Shown here: in pieces, positions 7,502-15,018 of the stretch | Position numbering within the stretch: the first letter of the stretch is position 1 | Layout: each line of letters opens with the position of its first letter | From: an uncultured Campylobacter sp. | GTDB lineage: Bacteria > Campylobacterota > Campylobacteria > Campylobacterales > Campylobacteraceae | Reading direction: 5' to 3' | NCBI GenBank assembly: GCA_937990735.1 | Contig: CALKQT010000091.1 | Location: forward strand, 1-27,041 | DNA length: 27,041 bases | Translations under genes and position numbers: made by a program | Notes under the pieces: generated by a model | Told to the model about the DNA's origin: nothing | What the model saw: only the letters and a program-made list of their open reading frames with translations | The model's database searches: none

Positions 7502-7830
7502 CGGGCTCGGCGCATTTAAATTTTGCTCGTTAAATTTACTCGGTGCGTTTAAATTTAACGGAGCTTGCGCGGCAAATTTTGGCTTCGTAAATTTATGCGG
7601 TTTAAAACGAACTCAAGAATAAAGCTCAATTAAACCCATCTGCGCCGCATATATATCTTAGATAAATTTTATTATAGAATGGAATTGCCTCGCCGATATA
7701 TCGATGTTTTGTTACATTTTTTCTATTGTTTGCATAAGTCGTATAATTGTTATCACTTTTATTGAAATTTAAAATATTATTGGCTAAATTTCCTCAGTCT
7801 TAATTTTTATTTTCAAAAAAAGGAGAAAAA
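7502..7830 (+). promoter_or_regulatory. Receptor promoter region with candidate Fur box
   Basis: The spacer holds a TATAAT -10 box at 7742-7747 and an AT-rich leader ending in AAAAAAAGGAG before the receptor ATG. The 19 bases at 7742-7760, TATAATTGTTATCACTTTT, match the classical Fur box GATAATGATAATCATTATC at 12 of 19 positions by my count and overlap the -10 box, where a repressor would block transcription. There is no obvious terminator after the protease, so partial read-through from the protease gene is possible. Confidence 0.4.
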
Positions 7831-10557
7831 ATGATTGTCGGTTTTTGGGCCTGTAAGCCATGTGAAAGCGGCGCAGGCCGCAATTATTCCGCTTCCGTAA
7901 AAGGTGAGAAATCCACTCAAAATCGCTGCGGGGGGGGGCTTGCACGCTCCTTAATAGTCGCGGCGTGTCTTTGCGGTCTAAGCGTCGCGCAGGATTCGTC
8001 TGAAAATAACGCAACAAGAAGCGTTGTTACCAAAGAAGGCTCGGAGGCACGAAGCTCGGCTGCTACGACAAATAGTTATAAATTTCCCGAAATAGTAGTT
8101 GTTGGCAACATCGACTCGAGTCTGACGAGCGTCGGCGACAGCTACGGCGGTACGCAAAAGATAAGCAGGACGATGATCGAGTCGATGCCTAGCGGTAACG
8201 GCGATTTCGTGCAGCTTCTGCGCACCAATCCAAACGTGCAATTCAGCTCCACGAACCGCCAGAGCACGACGCTAGGCGAGATCAGCCCCGCAAATATCAG
8301 TATCAACGGCGCGAAGTATTGGCAAAACAACTTTATGCTTGACGGCGCGAATATGAATAACGATCTCGATCCCGCTAGAAACCCGGGCGGCAATCCTACG
8401 CGCTTTTCGGCGTTTGATACGATGAATTCCGTTTCGCAAGGTATGGCGATCGATAGCGATTTTTTACGGAGCGTCGAGGTGCACGATAGCGGCGTCTCCG
8501 CCAAATACGGCGGATTTACCGGCGGCGTAGTGGAGGCTAAGACGCGAGATCCGCGCGCGGGCTTTCACGGCAAGTTTTCAATGCAGCATACCGAGGATAG
8601 CTGGACTAGATACCATATCTACGGCGATGAACAGAGCTTTGAAAACTCCGCTACTCCGTTAAATCAGCCGAGATTCGATAAGTGGATCACTAGGTTAAAT
8701 TTAGAGGGCACCGTTACCGAGGATCTGGGCTTGATGTTCGGCTACACCAACACTAGAAGTAAAATTCCGCTCAAGGCCTACGACAGAAGATACAACGCAG
8801 ATACGACCATCACCGAGCGAGTGCAGAGGCGAAATATAGACAACTACTTCCTAAAAGCGCTTTGGTATGCAAGCGACCGCCTAACTATCACGCCGAGCGT
8901 AACCTACGCGCCCGAGCGAAACAAGATGTTTAACGACCACGTCAAAGACTCCTACGCCGATATGAAATCGGGCGGTTTAAATTTAGCGCTTAAAACCGAC
9001 TACGATGGCGATTTTGCTAGATTTAATCAAATTTTATCCTACAGCAAGCTGGAGAGTTCGCGTGATGCCGAGAATGAATATTACAGGGCTTGGCAATACT
9101 CAAACGTAAAGAATTGGGGCAGTAAATTTTTATCTGCTGCGGCGATAGAGGGCGGCTTTGGGGATCTCGATCAAACTCAAAAGAGCTTTTCATACAACGC
9201 GGATCTGGAGTTTAATGAATTTGATCTCGGCGGCAGCAAGCATAGATTTATCACAGGCTTTGAGTTTAAAAAGCAAGAGGCTAAATTTAACGTAAAAAAA
9301 GAGTTTATGACCGCTGGCGGAATAGCACCGCTACCTGCGGGCGTAAATGCTTGCGATCCGAATGACGAGCTCTGCTCGATAGACGATTCTTTTGCGAGGC
9401 GTGGTAGAAGCGGTCAGTTTTTTACGCGAAAAAGCTATTACAAGGGCAATACTAAGGTAGATATGAAAAGCTTGGCGGTTTATCTGGAGGATGAGATAAA
9501 AATCGGTGATCTTACCTTGCGACCGGGCGTAAGATTAAATAGGGACGATTATATGAAGCAAACAACTGCGGCGCCGAGATTTAACAGCTATTACGATATT
9601 TTCGGCGACGGCGATTCGATCATTAGCTTTGGCGCAAACCGCTACTACGGACGCAACCTCTTTACCTACAAATTAAGAGAAGGTCGAGAGGGTCTCGCCA
9701 CTACCTACACGCGCCCGCGCAATGCTTATACTCAAAACTGGACGCAACTGCCAAAAGACCCATCTCTAACTAAATTTAACGAGCTAAAGGTACCTTATGA
9801 GGATGAGCTGGTATTCGGGGCAAAGCAAAAGCTTGGAAATTTCGAGTTTTTCGGCAAATATGTAAGCCGCAAGGGCAGGGATCAGATCATCAAATCTACG
9901 CGAAGAGATCTAGGTCTAGCGCCGAATCCGAACTACCAAAACAACTATCAAACCTTCACTAACGGCGGCAGAAGCGAAAATAAAATTTTAACCTTCGGCG
10001 TTAAAACGATCGATGATTATGAGGCCTTCGGTACGCTAAATGGCTTTGAGCTAGGCTTTGAACACATCAAGATGAAAACGAACAACACCCTTTATGACAT
10101 ATCGCTTGATAGAGAAACGCTTGAAGATGAAAAGATCGTCGAATACGACGGCAGGCTGATGAGGCTATCGGAGCTTCCGGCGCAGGACTATGCTAGGCCT
10201 TGGACTGCGAGCCTAAACATCATCACGAAAATTCCAAGCTATGGCATCAGCGTGAATAACTTTCTATCATTTAAAGGCTCGCAAGAAGCAATCGCTCGCA
10301 CGGGCAGGACGCCCGCGGGCAAGTATCCTGCCAGATACGATAAATACGAAAAGGTAAATCTCGGCAAAAGCTACAGCTGGGATGCGCGCATCGGATACGC
10401 TAAAAAGATGGCGGGCGAGGTGGAATTTTTTACGAATTTAGACATCTACAACGTCCTAAATAAGCGCAACAAAGCAAGACTTAGCAGCGACACCTCGCTC
10501 GATCTAGTCTATGAAGCAGGCAGGCAGTTTTGGCTGGAGGCAGGCATTCGGTGGTAG
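7831..10557 (+). CDS. TonB-dependent outer-membrane receptor, probably phase-variable
   Basis: A 908-residue protein. An unusual 37-residue extension precedes the hydrophobic signal core (38-53, ARSLIVAACLCGLSVA). A TonB-box-like EIVVVG is at 87-92. A plug domain (about 95-240) includes ISINGAKYWQNNFMLDGANMN and KYGGFTGGVVEAKTRDP. A 22-strand-type barrel runs to the C-terminal Trp of ...FWLEAGIRW. Such receptors bind a ligand outside the cell and import it using TonB-ExbBD energy. The ligand cannot be read from the sequence. The start at 7831 has a strong AAGGAG. No other in-frame start exists before the signal peptide, so translation must cross the G9 run in codons 34-36. The neighbouring M16 protease suggests import of a protein or peptide substrate. 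Confidence 0.9.
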   Translation: MIVGFWACKPCESGAGRNYSASVKGEKSTQNRCGGGLARSLIVAACLCGLSVAQDSSENNATRSVVTKEGSEARSSAATTNSYKFPEIVVVGNIDSSLTSVGDSYGGTQKISRTMIESMPSGNGDFVQLLRTNPNVQFSSTNRQSTTLGEISPANISINGAKYWQNNFMLDGANMNNDLDPARNPGGNPTRFSAFDTMNSVSQGMAIDSDFLRSVEVHDSGVSAKYGGFTGGVVEAKTRDPRAGFHGKFSMQHTEDSWTRYHIYGDEQSFENSATPLNQPRFDKWITRLNLEGTVTEDLGLMFGYTNTRSKIPLKAYDRRYNADTTITERVQRRNIDNYFLKALWYASDRLTITPSVTYAPERNKMFNDHVKDSYADMKSGGLNLALKTDYDGDFARFNQILSYSKLESSRDAENEYYRAWQYSNVKNWGSKFLSAAAIEGGFGDLDQTQKSFSYNADLEFNEFDLGGSKHRFITGFEFKKQEAKFNVKKEFMTAGGIAPLPAGVNACDPNDELCSIDDSFARRGRSGQFFTRKSYYKGNTKVDMKSLAVYLEDEIKIGDLTLRPGVRLNRDDYMKQTTAAPRFNSYYDIFGDGDSIISFGANRYYGRNLFTYKLREGREGLATTYTRPRNAYTQNWTQLPKDPSLTKFNELKVPYEDELVFGAKQKLGNFEFFGKYVSRKGRDQIIKSTRRDLGLAPNPNYQNNYQTFTNGGRSENKILTFGVKTIDDYEAFGTLNGFELGFEHIKMKTNNTLYDISLDRETLEDEKIVEYDGRLMRLSELPAQDYARPWTASLNIITKIPSYGISVNNFLSFKGSQEAIARTGRTPAGKYPARYDKYEKVNLGKSYSWDARIGYAKKMAGEVEFFTNLDIYNVLNKRNKARLSSDTSLDLVYEAGRQFWLEAGIRW
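7930..7938 (+). repeat. Run of nine G inside the receptor coding sequence (phase-variation tract)
   Basis: G9 encodes Gly34-36 and keeps the frame open. With eight G the frame ends at a TAA five codons after the tract. With ten G it ends at TGA about 22 codons later. Runs of eight or more G are the standard slipped-strand contingency loci in Campylobacter. Confidence 0.85.
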
Positions 10558-10571
10558 CGTGAGCTAAATTT

Positions 10572-10620
10572 GCGGAGCTTTTAAAATTTCAGGGCTCCGC
10601 GAAATTTCGTGAAATTTTTT
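10572..10620 (+). terminator. Possible terminator after the receptor gene
   Basis: GCGGAGC (10572-10578) pairs with GCTCCGC (10594-10600) around a 15-base loop. A second weak AAATTTC-GTG-AAATTT dyad runs directly into a T6 run at 10615-10620. It lies 15 bases after the receptor stop codon. Confidence 0.5.
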
Positions 10621-10670
10621 AAAATTTAGGGCATTTTGCGGAATTTCAAATTTCACGCCGTATGCCGCAA

Positions 10671-10755
10671 AGCCGTAAAATTCCACATCGTACTCCATAA
10701 AATTTTAGCGTGCACAAGTCGTAAAATTTTAACGTATGCGAAATTATAAAATTTA
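10671..10755. repeat. Degenerate 22-25 bp direct repeats
   Basis: The core CGTAAAATTTTA recurs four times with variants, its TAAAATT starting at about 10676, 10698, 10722 and 10747, separated by imperfect GC-containing spacers. It fills the spacer between two convergent genes. No gene is seen here. Confidence 0.4.
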
Positions 10756-10821
10756 CGCCCAAGCTTAGAAAGTCGAAACGACTTTTTAAATTTTAACGTC
10801 GATATTGCTTAATTGGCTCTT

Positions 10822-11553
10822 TCATTGAAATATCACAAACTGCTTTTGAAATTTTGACGGGCTGATCCGCCGCTCTTTTAGCATGTAGCGGCAAACCCTT
10901 TCAAAGTCCGCCGCGCTCATCATAAAACTGATAAATTCGCCCTTGCCGTCATAGATGATCAAAGTATCGATCGCACGGAAGCTAAATTTCCCCTCCGTGA
11001 TCTTTGAAAAAATCAGCTTAGAGATGAAAAACGGCAAAACCAATGCCGCCACGCTCATAATAAAAATTATAAATCCTCTAAGGCTTTGTAAAAATCCGGC
11101 AAACGCGACGGCTATCACGATGAACGAAAGCACAATGCCAATGGAATTTCTAGCGGGCACGATATGTCCGAATAGCGGCGTGGCGGTGAGCTTTATGAGC
11201 GATATCTCATCAAATTTTATAGATTTCGTGATTTTGCCCTTGTTAACGTAGTTAATGCCCCTATTCGTCAAATGAACAAAGCGCGTATGGGCGCTGTTGA
11301 GATAAGATACGACGGCGAATACTACAGGAACAAACGGCGTATAGTATGGGAAAATATCCCCTATATACAGAAACACCGGTACCGCCAAGGGAGCGAAGAA
11401 TAGGTTATAAATAAAGAATACTATTATGTTGTAGTCTTTTACGACGAGGGGTTTATTGCCAAATTGCGGCGGATTTCGGCGCTCAGCGTTTTGCCTAGAC
11501 TGCGACTGCTGCAGCTTTTGCGACTTTTGCGGCTCGTCTTTTAAATTTAGCAT
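10822..11553 (-). CDS. Four-helix membrane protein with PH-like segments, unknown function
   Basis: A 243-residue protein with a Gln/Ser/Arg-rich cytoplasmic tail (1-40), two helix pairs (about 43-63 and 70-87, then 137-154 and 160-182), and intervening and C-terminal soluble segments. The stretch TNRGINYVNKGKITKSIKFDEISLIKL (96-122), followed after the membrane by FRAIDTLIIYDGKGEFISFMM (192-212), has the strand pattern of bacterial PH-like membrane proteins: 'x-x-G-I...I-x-F-x-x-I'. The start ATG has only a weak GGGAG ten bases upstream, and an in-frame alternative is not obvious. It runs toward the receptor gene and stands apart from its upstream neighbours. I do not recognise it as a named protein. 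Confidence 0.75.
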   Translation of the reverse strand: MLNLKDEPQKSQKLQQSQSRQNAERRNPPQFGNKPLVVKDYNIIVFFIYNLFFAPLAVPVFLYIGDIFPYYTPFVPVVFAVVSYLNSAHTRFVHLTNRGINYVNKGKITKSIKFDEISLIKLTATPLFGHIVPARNSIGIVLSFIVIAVAFAGFLQSLRGFIIFIMSVAALVLPFFISKLIFSKITEGKFSFRAIDTLIIYDGKGEFISFMMSAADFERVCRYMLKERRISPSKFQKQFVIFQ

Positions 11554-11991
11554 TAAATTTTTACTCCCGTTTTAAAATTTACCGCTAGCGGCTCGGGTAT
11601 TTTGCGCTGTTAAATTTAGCTTTTGATTTCATCGTCAAACAGCGCGCTTTCATTCGCGTTATCATTTTTTAGCTTAAAATTTTAAATCATACGGCGGTGC
11701 CTACGCGTTTGCGCTGATATCGAGCTCGCTGCGAAAATTTAAATTGCCCTCTCGCGAACGCTCCGTGTTCGCGCAAAGCCGTAGCCTGCCTAGGCTCGGC
11801 GGCGTGCCCATCGCCATCTCACATCCTTTGAATTCCGTGCTAAATTTGCCGATCTTGCCGCACGCCTTAACGACGCAATCCCAAGTAGAGCGCGTTTGTG
11901 TCCTTTCAAAATTTTATTTCGTTCAATTTTATCAGCGCCGCGTATCGGTACCGCGTGCGCTTACCGTGTCGCCGCACAAAATCTTGCAATC
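11554..11991. other. Spacer of about 440 bases, no supported gene
   Basis: Several frames overlap here on both strands, but none has a ribosome site, a protein-like composition or a plausible start. On the minus strand a frame of about 70 codons (TWDCVVKACGKIGKF...) is open downstream of the 96-residue gene but lacks a start. No repeat, promoter or hairpin stands out. Confidence 0.4.
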
Positions 11992-12282
11992 TCACAGCTC
12001 GAAATCAAAGCAGTAAAAATCATCCGTCTCGCTCCAGAGTTCTTTTAGCGAGCACCCGTCTATCTGCGGCGCGCCGTAGAACTCCCGCAGCGTGGCGAAA
12101 TACCGCTCGCCGCTTGCATTTGCGCCAGCTTCGTCCGCGCATCTTTGAAATGAGCAGCGATCCGCATAGGCGATGATCATATACTCTGCGCCGCATAGGC
12201 GAAATCCGAGCTCTGGCTCGCCGCCCTCGGCTACGCATTTTAGCAGCATTTGCTCTATAGTTTCAAATGAGTAGTCTGACAT
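11992..12282 (-). CDS. Small cytoplasmic protein of unknown function
   Basis: A 96-residue acidic soluble protein. Features are EPELGFRLCGAEYMIIAYADRCSFQRC (22-48) and a C-terminal IDGCSLKELWSETDDFYCFDFEL. This alternation of strands, with an aromatic C terminus of the 'xxGxSLxExW' type, resembles small immunity-like or SMI1-like proteins, but the similarity is too weak to name. There are five cysteines. GGAG lies before the ATG. It is the last gene of the leftward run that begins with the Dyp peroxidase, 68 bases after its upstream neighbour. Confidence 0.65.
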   Translation of the reverse strand: MSDYSFETIEQMLLKCVAEGGEPELGFRLCGAEYMIIAYADRCSFQRCADEAGANASGERYFATLREFYGAPQIDGCSLKELWSETDDFYCFDFEL

Positions 12283-12350
12283 TTCGCTCCGATCTTAAAA
12301 TTTTATCGCCGCCGCGACGCTTATTGTGCCGCCGCATATCGCGAGCCGTT

Positions 12351-12662
12351 TTACTCCGCCAAAAACCCGAAGCGCTCGATCATATCCAAAAGCATATCGG
12401 CTTTGCAAATTTCATCGTCCAGCAGATCGTCGTATTGATCTCGCAGTTGCTCGGCGTCTTGCGCCACGGGCTCTAGATGCTCCCTGACCTGCGCGGGCTC
12501 CCCTTTCATCACGAAGTATTCGCCTAAGATCACGCGAGCTTGCATCTTGCTAACCTCGTCGCCTTCTCCCTCTACCGCCGCTTTTAGGCTCTGCACGCCG
12601 CCCTCCTCAAGCCCCCGTGAGAGCTGCATTATCGCCTTGTTTAGATAAAGCTTCGCATCCAT
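12351..12662 (-). CDS. Small acidic helical protein, TPR-like
   Basis: A 103-residue all-helical acidic protein. Residues 1-60 read like two TPR-type helical hairpins (AIMQLSRGLEEGGVQSLKAA, then ARVILGEYFVMKGEPAQVREHL), with the second half a strongly acidic helix ending ADMLLDMIERFGFLAE. AAGGAG is placed ideally before the ATG, and only 20 bases separate it from the upstream gene, so co-transcription is likely. The function is not recognised. A scaffold or chaperone role would fit the fold type but is speculation. Confidence 0.7.
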   Translation of the reverse strand: MDAKLYLNKAIMQLSRGLEEGGVQSLKAAVEGEGDEVSKMQARVILGEYFVMKGEPAQVREHLEPVAQDAEQLRDQYDDLLDDEICKADMLLDMIERFGFLAE

Positions 12663-12682
12663 TTTTGCTCCTTAGTTAAATT

Positions 12683-13297
12683 TTATTTGAAATAGTAGAA
12701 CAAATTCCCGCCGCACTCAAGATCCACGAACTCCTTGCTGTCAAAATAGAGCTTAAATTTCATGTGGCTCAGGTATTTGGCGTCCTGCGCTTTCTCTATA
12801 AAATTTCTTATCAGCCGCTCTATCTTTCCGCCACCTTCGCGGCGTGCCGCGTCTTGTCTCGTGAAATAAAAAACTACGGGCGCGTCGGACACCGCTGCGA
12901 TATACCAAATTTTAAGCGGCACTAAAAGCTCGCTTCGGTTTCGCAGCAGCTCCTCTACCGCGCCTTGGATCAGATCGGTGCGGATCTGTGATTCGAAGGA
13001 CTCGACCGAGATATAAAAGCTCTTAAGTCCGTTTAGCTTCGCGCAAAGCGGCGTGCGGGCGAGGTAGCGCTCGATGCACTTTTTATCGGTGATTTTCGCG
13101 GCGTCTTTATCGAAGCGAAGCACGATCTTAAGCCACGCCGAGTCCCTGCCCGCGCCGTAAAACGCGCTGATCGCTCGAGTTTTAAATTTAGCGTCTATGA
13201 ACTCTATCAGACCCCTGACGTTTTCACTATTTTTGACTTTGCCCTCTATGATCTCTTTGCAGCGCCTACTCTGATACGGGCTTAGATCGCAAAACAT
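12683..13297 (-). CDS. 204-residue protein of unknown function
   Basis: A soluble mixed alpha/beta protein with no signal peptide and no recognised motif. The N-terminal third is basic (SRRCKEIIEGKVKNSENVRG). The central part (about 95-150) alternates strands and helices (FYISVESFESQIRTDLIQGAVEELL, then LLVPLKIWYIAAVSDAPVVFYF). The start is supported by AAAGG seven bases upstream. It lies 31 bases after the Dyp peroxidase stop codon in the same direction and probably shares its transcript, but nothing in the sequence ties it to haem or peroxide chemistry. Confidence 0.7.
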   Translation of the reverse strand: MFCDLSPYQSRRCKEIIEGKVKNSENVRGLIEFIDAKFKTRAISAFYGAGRDSAWLKIVLRFDKDAAKITDKKCIERYLARTPLCAKLNGLKSFYISVESFESQIRTDLIQGAVEELLRNRSELLVPLKIWYIAAVSDAPVVFYFTRQDAARREGGGKIERLIRNFIEKAQDAKYLSHMKFKLYFDSKEFVDLECGGNLFYYFK

Positions 13298-13328
13298 CGC
13301 GCGCCTTTAAATTTAAAGTGATTTAAAT

Positions 13329-14282
13329 TTAGCCCGCATCGTAAGCCTGCAGCATATCGAAGGTGGGAGCGAAAAACAGCGCGCCCGTCTTTGCGGTGCT
13401 GAAATCCAGTAGGCGGTCGTAGTTGCCTCGCGGGCGGCCGATAAACATACTCTCAAGCATCAGCTCCAGCGTGCTAAAGGTGCTTGCGTAGGCGATGAAG
13501 TAGGTTCCCGTCTCGCCGCCCTGCATAAACGGCATATTGCCGCGCACGACCTTTTTATCGTCACCGACGTTGGCGGCGGCGGAGTGTGAGTTGCTAGGCT
13601 TGATCTCCTCGCTCATCTCGATGTCGTTTTGTTTACTACGCCCGATGACGCGCTCCTGCTCGGCGACGCCCGCGGCGTTCCATGCGCTCATATCGTGGAT
13701 ATATTTTTGCACGAAAAGATAGCTGCCGCCCTTATACGACGCATCCTCGTCGCCTACCTTGGCGAAAAAGTCGCGATCTGCGCCTTGCGGGTTTTCGGTG
13801 CCGTCCACAAAGCCGATGATAGCGCGCCCGTCGTAGTATTTAAAGCCGCAGATCTCCTCCTCGCACGTCGCGACGTCCTTTAGCGCGGCTCTGATCTCGC
13901 TTGCCATATCGTAGCAAACGGCTTGATTTGCGGCTCTAATGTGGATATGAATATCGCCTCCAGTGGCGGGCGCAGTGTGTTTATCGCCCTTAATCTCTTC
14001 AAAATTTTTTAGCTCCTTCGGCAAAGGCCTCGGCAAGCCGAGCATTTTCCATGCCTCAAAGCCCACGCCGAGCACGCAGCTCGTCTCGCTAGCCGCGCCG
14101 AATCTCGTAACGGCGGTTTTGTTTAAATTTATCACCAGAGCACAAAGGCCCTCGAAAGCCTTTTTGCAGGCGGCCTTACCCGCACCAAAGCGCCAGATCA
14201 TAAATACGGTGTTGTTGCCGGGTGCGTCGGTTACGTTTTGGGATTTTGCGTGCGCACAGGCGCAACTCTTTTCTTTACTCAT
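13329..14282 (-). CDS. Dyp-type haem peroxidase (YfeX-like)
   Basis: A 317-residue protein with the two ferredoxin-like halves of dye-decolourising peroxidases. The signature GFVDGTENP is at 157-165, with catalytic Asp160. The likely proximal haem ligand is His233 (IKPSNSHSAA). The distal Arg248 is in KKVVRGNMPF, and a C-terminal half ends ...STLELMLESMFIGRPRGNYDRLLDF. These enzymes use hydrogen peroxide to oxidise varied substrates. YfeX relatives act on porphyrinogens. There is no Tat or Sec signal, so it is cytoplasmic. The N terminus carries Cys6, Cys8 and His11 (CACAH), an odd extra that might bind metal. AAGGAG precedes the ATG. It heads a run of four genes. Confidence 0.9.
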   Translation of the reverse strand: MSKEKSCACAHAKSQNVTDAPGNNTVFMIWRFGAGKAACKKAFEGLCALVINLNKTAVTRFGAASETSCVLGVGFEAWKMLGLPRPLPKELKNFEEIKGDKHTAPATGGDIHIHIRAANQAVCYDMASEIRAALKDVATCEEEICGFKYYDGRAIIGFVDGTENPQGADRDFFAKVGDEDASYKGGSYLFVQKYIHDMSAWNAAGVAEQERVIGRSKQNDIEMSEEIKPSNSHSAAANVGDDKKVVRGNMPFMQGGETGTYFIAYASTFSTLELMLESMFIGRPRGNYDRLLDFSTAKTGALFFAPTFDMLQAYDAG

Positions 14283-14509
14283 TTTCGCTCCTTCAAAGTA
14301 AAATTTAAAAGGAATTTTAGCGCAATATCGGTAAATGGCGGGCGCAGAGATAAAATTTAGACGGCTTTGGGTTTGATTTTGGCGGAGGGAATTTTATCTT
14401 TGATCGTGGGATTTACGGCGAGGGTGGAATTTTGGCTTTAAATTTATAAAATTTACGCCGAATGGGAAGCGAAATTTTAGAGCTTTGCGGGGATGAAATT
14501 TTAAGATAA

Positions 14510-14597
14510 TGGCAGATGGGAAGGGATTCGAACCCTCGAAAGCTTGCACTTTACACGCGTTCCAGGCGTGCTCCTTCAACCGCTCGGACACCCATCT
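14510..14597 (-). tRNA. tRNA-Ser (GGA)
   Basis: An 88-base class II cloverleaf on the minus strand with acceptor AGATGGG/CCCATCT, anticodon stem CACGC/GCGTG, loop CTGGAAC (anticodon GGA), long variable arm, T-loop TTCGAAT and encoded CCA (14510-14512). Confidence 0.95.
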
Positions 14598-14680
14598 AAA
14601 TTAAAAGTCGCGATTATAGCGAAAATCTAAAATTTTGCCAAATTCCGTTTCGGCGCGCAACCGCTCGTCTTTAAATTTAA

Positions 14681-14790
14681 AACTCTGCGCTTGGAATTCC
14701 GCCGCAGCGCCTGGAATTTTATCGCGCTGCTTGGAATTTTGCTGCGGCGATTAGAATTCCGCCGTACCGCTTGAAATTCTACCGCGCCGC
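14681..14790. repeat. Five tandem 20-bp repeats
   Basis: The cores TTGGAATTCC, CTGGAATTTT, TTGGAATTTT, TTAGAATTCC and TTGAAATTCT begin at 14691, 14711, 14731, 14751 and 14771, exactly 20 bases apart. Each is followed by a GC-rich half such as GCCGCAGCGC. The remainder of the spacer 14598-15018 shows no gene, only AAATTTA strings and the efflux terminator. Confidence 0.75.
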
Positions 14791-14960
14791 CAAGCCAGGC
14801 CGCTTTGCGCTTCCTAGCCGAGCGGCGATTTTACCTTGCTGCGGATATTCTAAAATTTAGATTACTTTTTAAATTTAGACCTGCCGTCCGCCGTAGCGCT
14901 AAATTTAAAAAGCGCAAGCAGATTTTACTTTCGTATAGTCCGCTTGCACCGTAAAATTTC

Positions 14961-15004
14961 GGCGGCGCTTTAAATTTAGAGATATTTTGAAATTTCGCGC
15001 CGCC
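14961..15004 (-). terminator. Probable terminator of the efflux operon
   Basis: GGCGGCGC (14961-14968) and GCGCCGCC (14997-15004) form a perfect 8-bp stem. The loop ends carry complementary AAATTT strings that could extend it. It lies 14 bases after the cmeC stop codon. The following T run is short (ATTTTA), so efficiency is uncertain. Confidence 0.55.
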
Positions 15005-15018
15005 CGTAAATTTATAAA

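Noticed and set aside
11744..12176. Plus-strand frames of 90 and 92 residues over the end of the 96-residue minus-strand gene
   Set aside because: Ser/Arg-rich shadows without starts; the minus-strand gene has a good ribosome site.
14394..14591. 65-residue minus-strand frame starting MSERLKEHAWNACKV
   Set aside because: A false translation of tRNA-Ser-GGA; no ribosome binding site.
14681..14790. CRISPR array
   Set aside because: The period is 20 bases with no alternation of constant repeat and unique spacer of usual length, and no cas gene is near.
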